This document shows positions 51,196 through 61,861 of a stretch of DNA of 64,000 nucleotides, piece after piece. The DNA lies in NCBI GenBank assembly GCA_008501635.1, contig QQUJ01000010.1:496001-560000 (forward strand), in the 5' to 3' direction. Under the pieces are notes generated by a model. The model did no database searches. It was not told where the DNA came from and was given only the letters and a program-made list of their open reading frames with translations. The stretch's first letter is position 1; each line of letters begins with the position of its first letter. The DNA comes from Pseudomonadota bacterium (GTDB lineage Bacteria > Pseudomonadota > Gammaproteobacteria > QQUJ01). Both the position numbers and the translations under genes were made by a program.

Positions 51196-52071
51196 ATGGA
51201 AATCCATCAGGTTCGCTACTTTCTGAGCGTTTGTAGAAATCGCAGCTTTACCAAGGCCGCCGAGGAGTGCGGTGTCTCGCAGCCGGCGTTGACGACAGCC
51301 ATCAAGAAGCTGGAAGCGGAATTGGGAGATCCGTTGTTTCACCGCGAGGGCCGCCGAATAAACCTCAGTCCTCTTGGTGAACTGATGCAGCCGCGGTTCG
51401 AGAGCCTCATGGGCGAGATGGAGTCGGCGCAGGAGGCGGCCAAGGGTTACCGCTTGCTGGAGCGGGCGCCGTTGAAGGTGGGAATCATGTCGACCATCGG
51501 TCCCAGCCGGATCGGCAACTGCCTCGCCACCTACCAATACAAAAATCCGGGCGTCGATCTTGAAGTCCACGAGGGTTCGCTGGAGCAGCTGGACCGCAAA
51601 CTGCGCGACGATGAGCTGGATATCGCGATCCTCTCGTCACCGCAGGGTTTTGACGAGCGTTACCGCACGCAGTTGATCTACGCGGAGCGCTACCTGGTAG
51701 TCTTCCCGCCCCACCACCGGTTCAAGAATCAGACTGCGGTCGCGCTGGCGGACGTCTCTGACGAACACTATGTCGACCGGTTGGCCTGCGAACTGCGGGA
51801 GATTGTCATGGGCGTCTGCGGCCAGCGCAACATCAAGCTCTATGCGAACTTTCGCAGCGAACGCGAGGATTGGATCCAGGCGATGGTGGCGGCGGGGATG
51901 GGATTTGCCTTCATGCCGGAATGCTCCATCACACACCATGGCGTCCTTGCAAGGCCGCTGATCGATCCCGAAGTCATGCGCGAGATCCGCCTGGTGCGGA
52001 TGCCGGGGCGAAAACTGACACCGGCCGCAAGCGCCTTCATGCGCGAGGTGTCGGCGTTCAACTGGCAGTAG
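51196..52071 (+). CDS. LysR-family transcriptional regulator
   Basis: A 291-residue regulator. The N-terminal winged helix-turn-helix is IHQVRYFLSVCRNRSFTKAA then CGVSQPALTTAIKKLEAELG, and the effector domain follows from about residue 90 (LKVGIMSTIGPSRIGNCLAT). The ligand is unknown. ATG 51196 (MEIHQVRYF) fits the family start; a G7 tract before it may serve as a ribosome binding site. It faces the DUF4242 gene divergently, the usual layout of a LysR and its target. Confidence 0.92.
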   Translation: MEIHQVRYFLSVCRNRSFTKAAEECGVSQPALTTAIKKLEAELGDPLFHREGRRINLSPLGELMQPRFESLMGEMESAQEAAKGYRLLERAPLKVGIMSTIGPSRIGNCLATYQYKNPGVDLEVHEGSLEQLDRKLRDDELDIAILSSPQGFDERYRTQLIYAERYLVVFPPHHRFKNQTAVALADVSDEHYVDRLACELREIVMGVCGQRNIKLYANFRSEREDWIQAMVAAGMGFAFMPECSITHHGVLARPLIDPEVMREIRLVRMPGRKLTPAASAFMREVSAFNWQ

Positions 52072-52102
52072 CTGCGACGTCAGTGGGCGGTGTGTGAAGC
52101 GA

Positions 52103-52897
52103 TCAGGCGTTGCTTGATCGCGGGTCGCGTACGCAGTTGGTGATCACAGCGAACTCCGCCAACGACAGAGTTTCGGGACGGCGCCGGGAATCAATCGCCA
52201 GCGCCGTCCACTGCTCCGGCGATACCCATCCCTTGAGAGCGTTGCGCAGCGTCTTGCGGCGCATGGAGAAGGCTTGATTGACGACTTTGGAAAGCAGCGC
52301 CGGTTCGGTGACCGTTACCGGCGGCGTGGCGTAGGGAGTCAGCCGCACGATCATGGAATCGACCTTCGGCGGCGGGTGAAAGGCGCCGGGGCGCACCACG
52401 AACAGTGGCGTAACGGCGCAGCGGTACTGGATCATCACGCTGAGCCGCCCCCAGTCCCCTCCGCCGGGTTGGGCGGCCATGCGCTCCACCACCTCTTTCT
52501 GCAGCATGAAGTGCATGTCCTCGATCACCGCTGCCTGATCGAGCAGATGAAACAGCAGCGGTGTGGAGATGTTGTAGGGCAGGTTGCCCACCACGCGCAG
52601 CCTGCCTTCACGGACCAGCTGCCCAAAGTCGAAGCGCAGGGCGTCGGCCTGGTATACCGTGAGTCGTGCGTTGGCGTTGTCGAGTAACCGCAACGGTTCG
52701 ATGAGGTCGCGATCGAGTTCGATTACCTCCAGGGCGCCAGCGCGTTCCAGCAGTGGCCGCGTGAGCGCACCCTGACCGGGTCCGATTTCGACGAGGTGTT
52801 GTCCGGGGCGCGGATCGATGGCATCGACAATGCGCTGGATGACACTCTGGTCGTGCAGAAAGTTCTGGCCGAAACGTTTACGCGGACGGTGTTTCAT
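52103..52897 (-). CDS. rsmA: 16S rRNA (adenine1518-N6/adenine1519-N6)-dimethyltransferase
   Basis: A 264-residue methyltransferase that dimethylates two adjacent adenines near the 3' end of 16S rRNA. KRFGQNFLHDQSVIQRIVDA, LVEIGPGQGALTRPLLE (SAM site), NLPYNISTPLLFHLL (catalytic) and FSMRRKTLRNAL are all present. The start overlaps the pdxA stop by four bases. It is the last gene of the lptD-surA-pdxA-rsmA set; no apaG/apaH follows. Confidence 0.96.
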   Translation of the reverse strand: MKHRPRKRFGQNFLHDQSVIQRIVDAIDPRPGQHLVEIGPGQGALTRPLLERAGALEVIELDRDLIEPLRLLDNANARLTVYQADALRFDFGQLVREGRLRVVGNLPYNISTPLLFHLLDQAAVIEDMHFMLQKEVVERMAAQPGGGDWGRLSVMIQYRCAVTPLFVVRPGAFHPPPKVDSMIVRLTPYATPPVTVTEPALLSKVVNQAFSMRRKTLRNALKGWVSPEQWTALAIDSRRRPETLSLAEFAVITNCVRDPRSSNA

Positions 52898-53877
52898 CGG
52901 GCGCTGACGCGCGCCAGTTCAAATGCGGTGTCGATGGCGGCGAACAGGCTGCCTGAATCCGCATTGCCGCTGCCGGCCAAGTCCAGTGCGGTGCCGTGAT
53001 CGACCGAGGTGCGGATGATGGGCAGCCCCAATGTGATGTTGACGCTGCGCCCGAACCCCAGATGCTTGAGTACTGGCAGACCTTGATCGTGGTACATGGC
53101 CAATACCACGTCGGTACGCGCCAGACAGGGGGGTGTGAAGACGGTATCGGCCGGTACCGGACCTTGCAGAACCATCCCTTCGGCGGTGAGGCGCTGCAGA
53201 ACGGGCCCGATCACCTCGACCTCCTCGCGTCCCAGATGGCCGCCTTCGCCGGCGTGCGGATTGAGCCCGCACACCACGATCCGCGGCCGGGCGATGCCGA
53301 AGCGCTGGCGCAGATCGCGATCGAGGATGCGGATGACGGTTTCCAGGGTCGTTGGCGTGATGGCGGCGGCGACGGCATGCAGGGACAGATGCGTGGTCGC
53401 GAGGGCGACCCGCAATCCGGGGCAGGCGAGCATCATTACCGGGTGACCGCCGACGCGTTCGGCCAGAAACTCGGTATGACCGCTGAACGCGATCCCCGCT
53501 TCGTTGATGATCCCTTTGTGCACCGGACCGGTCACCAGTGCCGCGTAGCGCCCCGTCTGGCAGCCGGCAGCGGCGAGGCGCAATGCGTCAAGCACATACC
53601 CGCTGTTGCGCGTGTCGAGCTTCCCGGGGGTGGAGGCAACGGCGAGAGCGACCGCTTCGACGCGCAGACCGTTGGCGGGGACGGCAGTGGCCGGGGTGTC
53701 AGCCGCGACCGGTTCGACTGCCCGGCCCAGGGCGCGGGTGCGTTCACGTATCAGTTCGGGGTCGGCGATGGCGACCAGGTGCGGGCGCAACGGATGATCG
53801 AGCAGATGCGCGCAGAGATCCGGACCGATCCCGGCGGGTTCGCCGGGCGTGAAGGCAATGGAGGCTACCGGGGGCAT
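52894..53877 (-). CDS. pdxA: 4-hydroxythreonine-4-phosphate dehydrogenase
   Basis: A 327-residue metal- and NAD-dependent dehydrogenase of vitamin B6 synthesis. ASIAFTPGEPAGIGPDLCAH, VTGPVHKGIINEAG, SGHTEFLAE, LNPHAGEGGHLGREE and YHDQGLPVLKHLGFG are the family motifs with the metal and substrate histidines. It is between surA and rsmA in the standard order. Length is normal. Confidence 0.96.
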   Translation of the reverse strand: MPPVASIAFTPGEPAGIGPDLCAHLLDHPLRPHLVAIADPELIRERTRALGRAVEPVAADTPATAVPANGLRVEAVALAVASTPGKLDTRNSGYVLDALRLAAAGCQTGRYAALVTGPVHKGIINEAGIAFSGHTEFLAERVGGHPVMMLACPGLRVALATTHLSLHAVAAAITPTTLETVIRILDRDLRQRFGIARPRIVVCGLNPHAGEGGHLGREEVEVIGPVLQRLTAEGMVLQGPVPADTVFTPPCLARTDVVLAMYHDQGLPVLKHLGFGRSVNITLGLPIIRTSVDHGTALDLAGSGNADSGSLFAAIDTAFELARVSAR

Positions 53878-53890
53878 AGCCGGGAAGCGG

Positions 53891-55210
53891 TCACTCCTCG
53901 GGCCGCAGCTCGACGTAAGCCTCGTCGCGCAGCCGCCGTAACCAGAGCTCGAGCTCTTCCTCGGTCTTGTGTTTGCGGATCTCGTTGATTACCTGTGCGC
54001 GCTGATACTCCGCCGTGTCGTCGTGTTTGCGTCGCCCCAATACCTCCACCAGGTGCCAGCCATAACGGGTGCGGAACGGCTCGCTCAGGGTATTGAGCGG
54101 CAGGCTGTCGATCATCTGCTCGAACTGGGGCACCATCCGTCCCGGACCAAACCAGCCCAGATCGCCGCCGGCGACCGCCGAGCCGGGATCCTGGGAATTG
54201 GCGCGCGCCAGTTCGGCAAAGTCGGCTCCGGCCAGGATACGACTGCGCAGCAGGGCGAGCCGCTGCTGCGCCTGCTGATCGCTGGTGATGGCATCGGTGC
54301 GGATCAGGATGTGTCGCGCGTGGGTCTGGGTTACCACCACGGCCTCTTCGCCGCGTGTCTCGAGAAGTTTGATGATGTGAAATCCGCTGGCGCTGCGTAT
54401 CGGATCGCTGATATCGCCGGTCTGCAACTGACGCAGCGCCTCGGCAAACAACGAAGGAACCTCGCTTGCCTTGCGCCAGCCGAGATCACCGCCCTGCAGC
54501 GCCTGCTGACCGGCTGAAACCGCGAGAGCCATCTGCGCGAAATCGGCGCCGTTGCGTAACTCGGTCGCGGTACGCGCGGCCTGCTCACGGGCCTCGCTGA
54601 TCTGATCAGAGGTGGCCGCCTCGGGTAGGGCGATCAGGATATGGCCCAGGCGGAACTCGCGATTGTTCTGGCCCGGTGCGCCGTGACGTTCGATGAACTC
54701 CTCGATCTCCCGATCGCTGACATTGATGCGATTGACAACCTCGCGCCGGCGCAGCTGAGAGATGGTCATCTCCTCGCGAATCTCCTCGCGGAACGCGGCG
54801 TAATCGAAGCCGTCGCGTTCCAGTACCTGGCGAAACTGGTCGAGGGTCAGCTTGTTGCGCTGCGCGAGCTCACGCATGGCGTTATTGAGACTGGGATCGT
54901 CAACGGTGATGCCGCTGCGCGCCGCCAATTGCAGCTGGATACGGTTGAGGATCTCGCGTTCCAGCAACTGACGACGCAGCACATCCTCGGGTGGCAGCCG
55001 GGTCGCCTGCTGCGTCAGGCGTTTGCTGAGCTCCTGGATCTTTCCCTCCAACTCGCTGGCAACGATCACATCGTCGTTGACCACCGCGACGATCCGGTCG
55101 AGAGTAGTGACTTCCGAACGCTGGGTCGCGGCAAGTGCCGCGGAGGTGTTGAGCGCGAGTAGCATCGGCAGCAGGGACCACGCAAAGACTAACGGAGTAA
55201 GCAATTTCAT
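53891..55210 (-). CDS. surA: Periplasmic chaperone / peptidyl-prolyl isomerase SurA
   Basis: A 439-residue periplasmic protein with a signal peptide (VFAWSLLPMLLALNTSAALA). The N-terminal helical domain has LDRIVAVVNDDVIVASELEG. Two parvulin domains follow, starting near EFRLGHILIALPEAA and QTHARHILIRTDAI. It escorts outer membrane proteins such as LptD. It is 13 bp upstream of pdxA and 15 bp after lptD. Confidence 0.95.
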   Translation of the reverse strand: MKLLTPLVFAWSLLPMLLALNTSAALAATQRSEVTTLDRIVAVVNDDVIVASELEGKIQELSKRLTQQATRLPPEDVLRRQLLEREILNRIQLQLAARSGITVDDPSLNNAMRELAQRNKLTLDQFRQVLERDGFDYAAFREEIREEMTISQLRRREVVNRINVSDREIEEFIERHGAPGQNNREFRLGHILIALPEAATSDQISEAREQAARTATELRNGADFAQMALAVSAGQQALQGGDLGWRKASEVPSLFAEALRQLQTGDISDPIRSASGFHIIKLLETRGEEAVVVTQTHARHILIRTDAITSDQQAQQRLALLRSRILAGADFAELARANSQDPGSAVAGGDLGWFGPGRMVPQFEQMIDSLPLNTLSEPFRTRYGWHLVEVLGRRKHDDTAEYQRAQVINEIRKHKTEEELELWLRRLRDEAYVELRPEE

Positions 55211-55225
55211 TGGTGTTCGGGGTGT

Positions 55226-57466
55226 CTAGTCGGGATGGTAATCAAGGATACCACGTTCCAAAACGCTCTCGACGCTGCCACCAAACTTGGCCAGCCCCTT
55301 GAGCACCAGCTGCAGCATGACGCTGCTGTTATAAGTCCCGTCGTCGTCGTTCAGGAAGCGGCGGCCAACGAGGCGCAGCGCCCAACAGCAACTCTCGTAT
55401 TCGACACCGATAAAGGTCTCCAGATCCCTGCTGTTCAGCAGCGAATAGTTCCAGCGCGCGACGCCGTGCCAGCGCGGGTTGAAGGGCCACCGTAGCGAGA
55501 GGTCGGTCTGTTCGAGCTCGTTTTCCTGGAAGCGATAGCCGAAATTGAAGATGCGCTCGTTCGAAGGCCGGTACTGGAGGCGCAGACTGTTTTTTGTACC
55601 GCGATCAATATCGGGATCCCACTGCAACGTTGCAGCGGCGTTCCAGTGGTGCGGGAGTTGCACCGCGAGTTCGGCAATGATGTCGGATTTCTCGCGTGTC
55701 GCCGCCGCAGTGCCGGGAAGTTGCACCAGGCGGTCACGAAAATAGTGAATCTGACCGATACTGGCACGCAGCTGCTCGCGCCCGCTGGCATCGTCGAGCA
55801 GCCGGCTGGTCAGAGCGAGGGTCAGCTGGTCGGCGTCGCCGACACGATCGGCGCCGCTGAAGCGGTTTTCACGGAACAGGCTGGCGAAGCTGAAATCGGG
55901 CTCGGTGGTATCGAACACCGGCAGGTCGTCCTGGTTTTCGTAGGGCACCCGCAGGTAGAACAGGCGCGGCTCCAGCGTCTGGGTGTAGGAATGACCGCGC
56001 AGGGCGACAGTACGTTCAAAGGTGAGACCACCATCGACACTGAAGAGATAGAGGTTGCGCTCGGGTTGGGGAGGTGCCCCCGGAGCGCGGTTCGAGAGCT
56101 CATAGCCGGTATGCCGGGCACTCAATCTGGGTGTCAGATAACCCCAGGCGCGGCTCATGGGATAGCTGATGCTCGGCAGCAGATCGAAGCGTGCGCCATG
56201 TTCATTGAGGCTGTGATCGAAACTGACCCATTCACTGTCAAGATCGAGTTCCCAACCCCCCAGCGCCGCGGGCCGACGCAGACCGAGTGTCAGTTGCGGC
56301 ACCCGCCGGTAGGGTTTGTCGCTCTCGGCGATCGCTCGGTCTATGGTCTGGTAGCCCTGGGCGCGAACGCGGAAATCCCACAGCGCTCCCAGATAGTTGA
56401 GGTCGGCGCGATTCTCCAGATGGGTGGTGCTGGAGATGCTCAGCGTATCGCCAAAATCTTCCAGGTAGTCCTGGTCGGTGACGTATTCCAGCGCGATCTC
56501 GGACTGCCAGCCGCTGCGCCATCGGCTGGTGTGGTCGTAGGCCAGCAGTCCGCGATCCTCGTTGTTGTAGTCATCGTCGCTCGGCAGCCAGTCGAGCGCG
56601 GCGGTGCCGTTGCTGTTGGTGGTGAGATAGCGAAACTGGGTGCCGAGCAGCAGCCCGCGTTTTGACATCAGCCGCGGTGTGAGGGTCATGTCGTAATTGG
56701 GCGCGAGATTGATGTAGTAAGGCGCCCGGATTTCAGTGCCGGTTTTGCTGGAACTGCTGACGGCGGGCAGCAGAAATCCGGTGATGCGTCGATCGGTGAT
56801 GGGGAACTTGATGTAGGGGAGATAGAGAACCGGCACATTACCCAGTTCGATCCGGGTGTGATAAGCGGTGCCGAACCCTGCGGCCTCGTCGAGTACGATT
56901 TCACTGCCACGCAGCCGCCAGGCCTCCGCGTCAGCGTCGCAGGTGGTATAGGTGAAATCGTGGAGCCGGGTACGATCCGGCCCCTCCAGAGTCATGCGTG
57001 CCGCGCCGGCGCGGGCGTGGTCTTCGCGTCCCGCCAATTCGACCTGTTCCAGCTCGCCGGTTTCGGTGTCGAGGTTGAGCGTGGCCTTGCCGGCCGACAA
57101 CGCAAAGCCGCCCGCCTGATAATGCAAGCCGGTGCTGGTTTGCACTTCGGAGGTCTCAGCGTCATAGCGCAGCTCATCGGCGCTGACCCGTTGGTCGGCG
57201 CGCTGCAACTGCACCTGGCCGCGGAGCAGGGATCTCTGTTCGGTGGTCTCGGCCTCATCGGCCGATAGCACCATGGGGGCACTGTTGCGCAATGGATCGA
57301 CGCGATTGCCTTCCGGTACCAGAGTACCCGAAAGCTGGAATGGACCGCATAACCGCCAGGGATCGTCGGACGCACGCTCTCCCTCTTCGGCAGCGGTGAT
57401 CGATACCGCCCCGCAAAGCAGGATGGCAAACACTACCCAGCGGCAGGGAGGAGCTGGCGTGGACAC
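55226..57466 (-). CDS. lptD: LPS-assembly protein LptD
   Basis: About 746 residues. A signal peptide (WVVFAILLCGAVSITAAEEG) is followed by the N-terminal jelly-roll domain (OstA; VLSADEAETTEQRSLLRGQV, LRYDAETSEVQTSTGLHYQA) and the beta-barrel. Cysteines that form the interdomain disulfides are seen at CGPFQ, TTCDAD and ESCCWAL (four Cys, as in E. coli). It inserts LPS in the outer leaflet together with LptE. I chose GTG 57466; the same frame stays open to 58555 but that part is antisense to amgK and lacks LptD-like residues. Confidence 0.93.
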   Translation of the reverse strand: MSTPAPPCRWVVFAILLCGAVSITAAEEGERASDDPWRLCGPFQLSGTLVPEGNRVDPLRNSAPMVLSADEAETTEQRSLLRGQVQLQRADQRVSADELRYDAETSEVQTSTGLHYQAGGFALSAGKATLNLDTETGELEQVELAGREDHARAGAARMTLEGPDRTRLHDFTYTTCDADAEAWRLRGSEIVLDEAAGFGTAYHTRIELGNVPVLYLPYIKFPITDRRITGFLLPAVSSSSKTGTEIRAPYYINLAPNYDMTLTPRLMSKRGLLLGTQFRYLTTNSNGTAALDWLPSDDDYNNEDRGLLAYDHTSRWRSGWQSEIALEYVTDQDYLEDFGDTLSISSTTHLENRADLNYLGALWDFRVRAQGYQTIDRAIAESDKPYRRVPQLTLGLRRPAALGGWELDLDSEWVSFDHSLNEHGARFDLLPSISYPMSRAWGYLTPRLSARHTGYELSNRAPGAPPQPERNLYLFSVDGGLTFERTVALRGHSYTQTLEPRLFYLRVPYENQDDLPVFDTTEPDFSFASLFRENRFSGADRVGDADQLTLALTSRLLDDASGREQLRASIGQIHYFRDRLVQLPGTAAATREKSDIIAELAVQLPHHWNAAATLQWDPDIDRGTKNSLRLQYRPSNERIFNFGYRFQENELEQTDLSLRWPFNPRWHGVARWNYSLLNSRDLETFIGVEYESCCWALRLVGRRFLNDDDGTYNSSVMLQLVLKGLAKFGGSVESVLERGILDYHPD

Positions 57467-57604
57467 GATGATCGTTGGTCTTCGCAAGGTGGTGGTACAA
57501 AGCTCAATAGCATACTGATTTCGTCCTCCCTTGCCGAGGTAAACGGCTGGCCCGCGCTCTTCGGAGTGGTTAAGCTGTGCGCGCTTGGCGAGGTGATAGA
57601 CAGC

Positions 57605-58591
57605 ATGGGCGCGAGACTCGAACAACTGAAGCAGTGGCTTGGCGGTGCCGTGGGATTGCCGCCGTTCGCCCTGGAACCAGCATCGGGGGATGCCAGTTTC
57701 AGGCGCTATTTTCGCGTTACCTATGACGGGCAGAGCGTCATCGCCGTCGACGCGCCGCCCGCGCAGGAAGACAATCGGCCCTTCGTGCGCGTGGCACGGC
57801 AACTCCGCGGATGGGGATTGAACGCCCCGGAGATCCTTGCCGAGGAACCCGAGCTGGGTTTCCTGCTGGTGAGTGATCTTGGCACCGAGCTCTATCGGGA
57901 GCATCTCGACGAGACCCGGGTCGAGCGGCTGTACGGCGATGCCCTGAGTGCGTTGCTGGTGATGCAGCTGCGTGGCGCCGAGGTCAGGGAGACGCTGCCG
58001 CCCTACGACGAGGCGTTGCTGCTGCAGGAGATGGCGCTGTTTCGCGACTGGTATCTGGGGCGCCATCTGCAACTCGAGCTTACCGGATCGCAGCACGAGG
58101 TCATCGAGGCCGCGTACCGGCTGCTGGTGGCGAATGCGCTCTCTCAGCCACAGGTGTTCGTGCATCGCGATTACCATTCGCGCAATCTGCTGCACACGCC
58201 GGTCAACAATCCAGGAATACTCGATTTCCAGGATGCGGTGTGGGGTCCGGTAACCTACGATCTGGTCTCGCTGCTGCGCGATTGCTACATCGCCTGGCCG
58301 CGCGAGCGGGTCGAGGAGTGGGCGCTCGGTTACCAGAACCTTGCTCACCAGTCGGGGGTGTTGCGCCAATTCGACGAGCTGCGCTTCCTGCGCTGGTTCG
58401 ATCTCATGGGTGTTCAGCGCCACCTCAAGGCCAGCGGAATTTTCGCGCGCCTCAACTACCGCGATGGCAAACCCAATTACCTGCAGGACATTCCGCGTAC
58501 CCTGGGTTACGTGGCGGACGTCGCGTCGCGTTATCCTGAACTGTGCGCTCTCCATGAACTACTGAGCACGCTCGGGGCACTGCCCGAGTAA
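57605..58591 (+). CDS. amgK: N-acetylmuramate/N-acetylglucosamine kinase (AmgK)
   Basis: A 328-residue aminoglycoside phosphotransferase-fold kinase. The N-lobe has SGDASFRRYFRVTYDG; the catalytic HRD is in VFVHRDYHSRNLLHTP and the metal Asp in GILDFQDAVWGPVTYDLVSL. It phosphorylates the anomeric carbon of MurNAc/GlcNAc recovered from peptidoglycan turnover, and MurU then makes UDP-MurNAc. I chose ATG 57605 (MGARLEQLKQWL). It is divergent from lptD, as in Pseudomonas. Confidence 0.92.
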   Translation: MGARLEQLKQWLGGAVGLPPFALEPASGDASFRRYFRVTYDGQSVIAVDAPPAQEDNRPFVRVARQLRGWGLNAPEILAEEPELGFLLVSDLGTELYREHLDETRVERLYGDALSALLVMQLRGAEVRETLPPYDEALLLQEMALFRDWYLGRHLQLELTGSQHEVIEAAYRLLVANALSQPQVFVHRDYHSRNLLHTPVNNPGILDFQDAVWGPVTYDLVSLLRDCYIAWPRERVEEWALGYQNLAHQSGVLRQFDELRFLRWFDLMGVQRHLKASGIFARLNYRDGKPNYLQDIPRTLGYVADVASRYPELCALHELLSTLGALPE

Positions 58592-58627
58592 GCTGCGCAC
58601 TTGTCAGGCCAACCATCCACCCGGTAA

Positions 58628-59332
<705 letters not shown>

Positions 59333-59340
59333 GGTGATCT

Positions 59341-60759
59341 ATGGGGCAAGAGATAAGCAGCAGCCACTTTAGCGAAAGCGATTTCGCCGAATTCGACGCG
59401 CATCTGCGTGCGGAGACCGAACTGCTGGAGCACTGGTTTCAGGAGGGGCGGCTCGCCGATCACACTGGCGTGGGCGGTTTCGAGCTGGAATCCTGGTTGG
59501 TGGACAGCGAGATGCAGCCTGCGCCGGTCAACGCCGCCGTTATCGAGCGGGTGGGGGGTGATCTGGTGGTCCCCGAGCTGGCCAGCTTCAATCTTGAGCT
59601 CAATGCGCCACCGCAGGAACTCGAGGGTGTGGCCCTGGGCACGATGCGCGACGATCTGCAGACGACCTGGGACGCCTGCAACCGCTGCGCTGCGGAACTG
59701 GGTGCAGAGTTGGTGATGATCGGCACGTTGCCGACCGCCTGCGAGTCGGAATTCAACCTTGACAACATGTCGTCCATGAAGCGCTACCAGGCACTCAACG
59801 AGCAGGTGTTGAGACTGCGGGGTGGCAAACCGCTCGCATTGCGTATCGATGGACGGTCTCGTCTGCGCACCGAGCATGCCAATCTCATGCTGGAGGCAGC
59901 CACAACCTCGTTTCAGATCCATCTGCAGGTGGCACCCCACGAGGCCGCCCGTTTCTACAATGCGTCGAAAATCCTTTCCGCGCCCATGGTGGCGGTCGCG
60001 GCCAACTCGCCCTACCTGTTTGGCCACGATCTGTGGGATGAGACGCGCATACCGCTGTTTGAGCAGGCCGTCTCGGTGGAGGGACCGCAGAGTCCCAATC
60101 GGGTCACTTTCGGATTCGACTACCTGCGTGACTCGCTGTTCGAGTGTTTCTCCCAGAATCGCGATGCCTTTCCCATTCTCCTGCCCAAAGCGGGGTCGGA
60201 TGCCACGGGAGAATTGAGTCACCTGCGGTTGCATAACGGCACCATATGGCGTTGGAATCGGCCACTGATCGGTTTCGACACCGCGGGTGTGCCGCATCTG
60301 CGTATCGAGCATCGCGTCGTGCCCGCGGGTCCCACCGTCACCGATTGCATCGCCAACGCCGCGCTGTTTTTTGGTGCGGTCACGCAGCTCGGGCGCAGCG
60401 CGGATCCGCCGGAGCGGGGCCTGGCTTTCACCACGGCGCGCGAAAACTTCTACCGCGCGGCACGCTTTGGTCTGGAGGCGACGATCGTCTGGTTGGATGG
60501 CCGCGAGGTGCCGATCCGCGATGTGCTGGCGCAGTACCTGCTTCCTCTGGCGCGGGAGGGTCTCGCGGGTTTCGGACTGAACCCGGGGGAGATCGAAGAG
60601 TTCCTGGGCGTTATCGAGGGGCGGGTTCGTTCCGGTCGCAATGGCGCAGCCTGGCAGCGTGCCTATGTGGAACGGCATGGCCCCGATATGCAGGCGTTGA
60701 CCTACGCCTATCTCCAGCGACAGCGCTCTGGTCGACCGGTACACGAGTGGGGGTTTTGA
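59341..60759 (+). CDS. GCS2-family glutamate-cysteine ligase-like (YbdK type)
   Basis: A 472-residue carboxylate-amine ligase. The segments GVGGFELESWLVDSEMQPAP, SFNLELNAPPQELEG, RTEHANLMLEAATTSFQIHL and VVAANSPYLFGH (as VAVAANSPYLFGHDLW) match the GCS2 ATP-dependent ligases, which form gamma-glutamyl amides. True substrates vary in this family. It is followed immediately (1 bp) by the aspartoacylase-like gene. The start lies 8 bp after murU. Confidence 0.85.
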   Translation: MGQEISSSHFSESDFAEFDAHLRAETELLEHWFQEGRLADHTGVGGFELESWLVDSEMQPAPVNAAVIERVGGDLVVPELASFNLELNAPPQELEGVALGTMRDDLQTTWDACNRCAAELGAELVMIGTLPTACESEFNLDNMSSMKRYQALNEQVLRLRGGKPLALRIDGRSRLRTEHANLMLEAATTSFQIHLQVAPHEAARFYNASKILSAPMVAVAANSPYLFGHDLWDETRIPLFEQAVSVEGPQSPNRVTFGFDYLRDSLFECFSQNRDAFPILLPKAGSDATGELSHLRLHNGTIWRWNRPLIGFDTAGVPHLRIEHRVVPAGPTVTDCIANAALFFGAVTQLGRSADPPERGLAFTTARENFYRAARFGLEATIVWLDGREVPIRDVLAQYLLPLAREGLAGFGLNPGEIEEFLGVIEGRVRSGRNGAAWQRAYVERHGPDMQALTYAYLQRQRSGRPVHEWGF

Positions 60760-60760
60760 G

Positions 60761-61801
60761 GTGTTGACGGTTTTGGAACGATTACCGCCGGGTTTTTTTG
60801 ATGCCCAGGCCTGCGAACTGCCTGACATCCTGACAGGGCCGACCTTGATCCATCTGGCGGGGCGGCGCGAGTCGACGCTCTTCGTCTCCATCCTGCTGCA
60901 CGGCAACGAAGATACCGGGTTGCTGGCAATGCAACGCGTGTTGCGCCGCTATCTGGAACCGGACGGCGAAGGTCTGCTGCCACGCACACTGGCGCTGTTT
61001 ATCGGTAATGTGGCTGCCGCGGGCAAAGGTTTGCGACGCCTGGACGGCCAACCCGACTTCAACCGCATCTGGCCGGGCACCGCCGAGCCCGAGGGACCCG
61101 AGGTGGCGATGATGCGGCGTGTGCGCGATATCATGCGCGAGCGCGATCTGTTCGCCAGCGTGGATATCCATAACAACACCGGTGTGAATCCCCACTACGC
61201 CTGCATCAACCGATTGGGGGACCCTTTCTATCATCTGGCCACGCTGTTCGGCCGTACCGTGGTCTATTTCATCCGCCCCACCGGCGTGCAGTCGGCCGCC
61301 TTCGCCGAACTCTGCCCTGCGGTGACCCTGGAGTGCGGCAAGGTGGGAGATCGCTCCGGAGTGGATCACGCAGCGCAGTATGTCGACGCCTGCCTGCATC
61401 TGGCGCAGATACCCGATCATCCGGTGGCGGCGCACGACATCGATCTCTTTCACACCGTGGGAATCGTAAAGATCCCCGACGAAGTGCGCTTTGGTTTTGC
61501 CGGGGAAGCGCTGGATGTGCGCCTGGCGCCCGATCTCGATCATCTCAATTTCCGCGAACTACCCGAAGGCACGGCACTGGGTTGGGTGAGCGAAGAGTGC
61601 GAGCGCTGTATCGAGGTTCGCGACGAGTTTGGACAGATGGTCGGTTCGCAGTACTTCGAGGTGGTGGATGGCGAGTTGCGCACCAGAGTGCCGTTAATGC
61701 CCTCCATGTTCACCCGCGATGAGCGGGTAATACGCGAGGATTGTCTGGGCTATCTGATGGAGCGTTATCCCCTGTCCGGTTCTCTCCCGCCTGGGTCCTG
61801 A
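60761..61801 (+). CDS. Succinylglutamate desuccinylase/aspartoacylase-family M14-like hydrolase
   Basis: A 346-residue zinc carboxypeptidase-fold hydrolase. The Zn ligands are in LLHGNEDTGL (HxxE) and DIHNNTGVNPHY (His), and ECGKVGDRSG supplies the catalytic Glu. The family hydrolyses N-acyl amino acids or amides. It starts with GTG 60761, one base after the ligase stop, so ligase and hydrolase act as a unit. An inverted repeat GGGCCGGC-N5-GCCGGCCC (61810-61830) follows, between convergent genes. Confidence 0.85.
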   Translation: MLTVLERLPPGFFDAQACELPDILTGPTLIHLAGRRESTLFVSILLHGNEDTGLLAMQRVLRRYLEPDGEGLLPRTLALFIGNVAAAGKGLRRLDGQPDFNRIWPGTAEPEGPEVAMMRRVRDIMRERDLFASVDIHNNTGVNPHYACINRLGDPFYHLATLFGRTVVYFIRPTGVQSAAFAELCPAVTLECGKVGDRSGVDHAAQYVDACLHLAQIPDHPVAAHDIDLFHTVGIVKIPDEVRFGFAGEALDVRLAPDLDHLNFRELPEGTALGWVSEECERCIEVRDEFGQMVGSQYFEVVDGELRTRVPLMPSMFTRDERVIREDCLGYLMERYPLSGSLPPGS

Positions 61802-61809
61802 ACGGAGCA

Positions 61810-61830
61810 GGGCCGGCATGACGCCGGCCC
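61810..61830. terminator. GC-rich hairpin between convergent genes
   Basis: GGGCCGGC (61810-61817) and GCCGGCCC (61823-61830) form an 8-bp stem with a 5-nt loop. No T-run follows on either strand, so termination would need help. Confidence 0.4.
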
Positions 61831-61861
61831 CGCGATTCCGGGTCCCTGCCGGGCAGGAGAC

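Noticed and set aside
57467-58555. Very long N-terminal extension of the lptD frame (total 1109 residues)
   Set aside because: It is the antisense of amgK, has no LptD-like residues and would put the signal peptide inside the protein; GTG 57466 is a better start.
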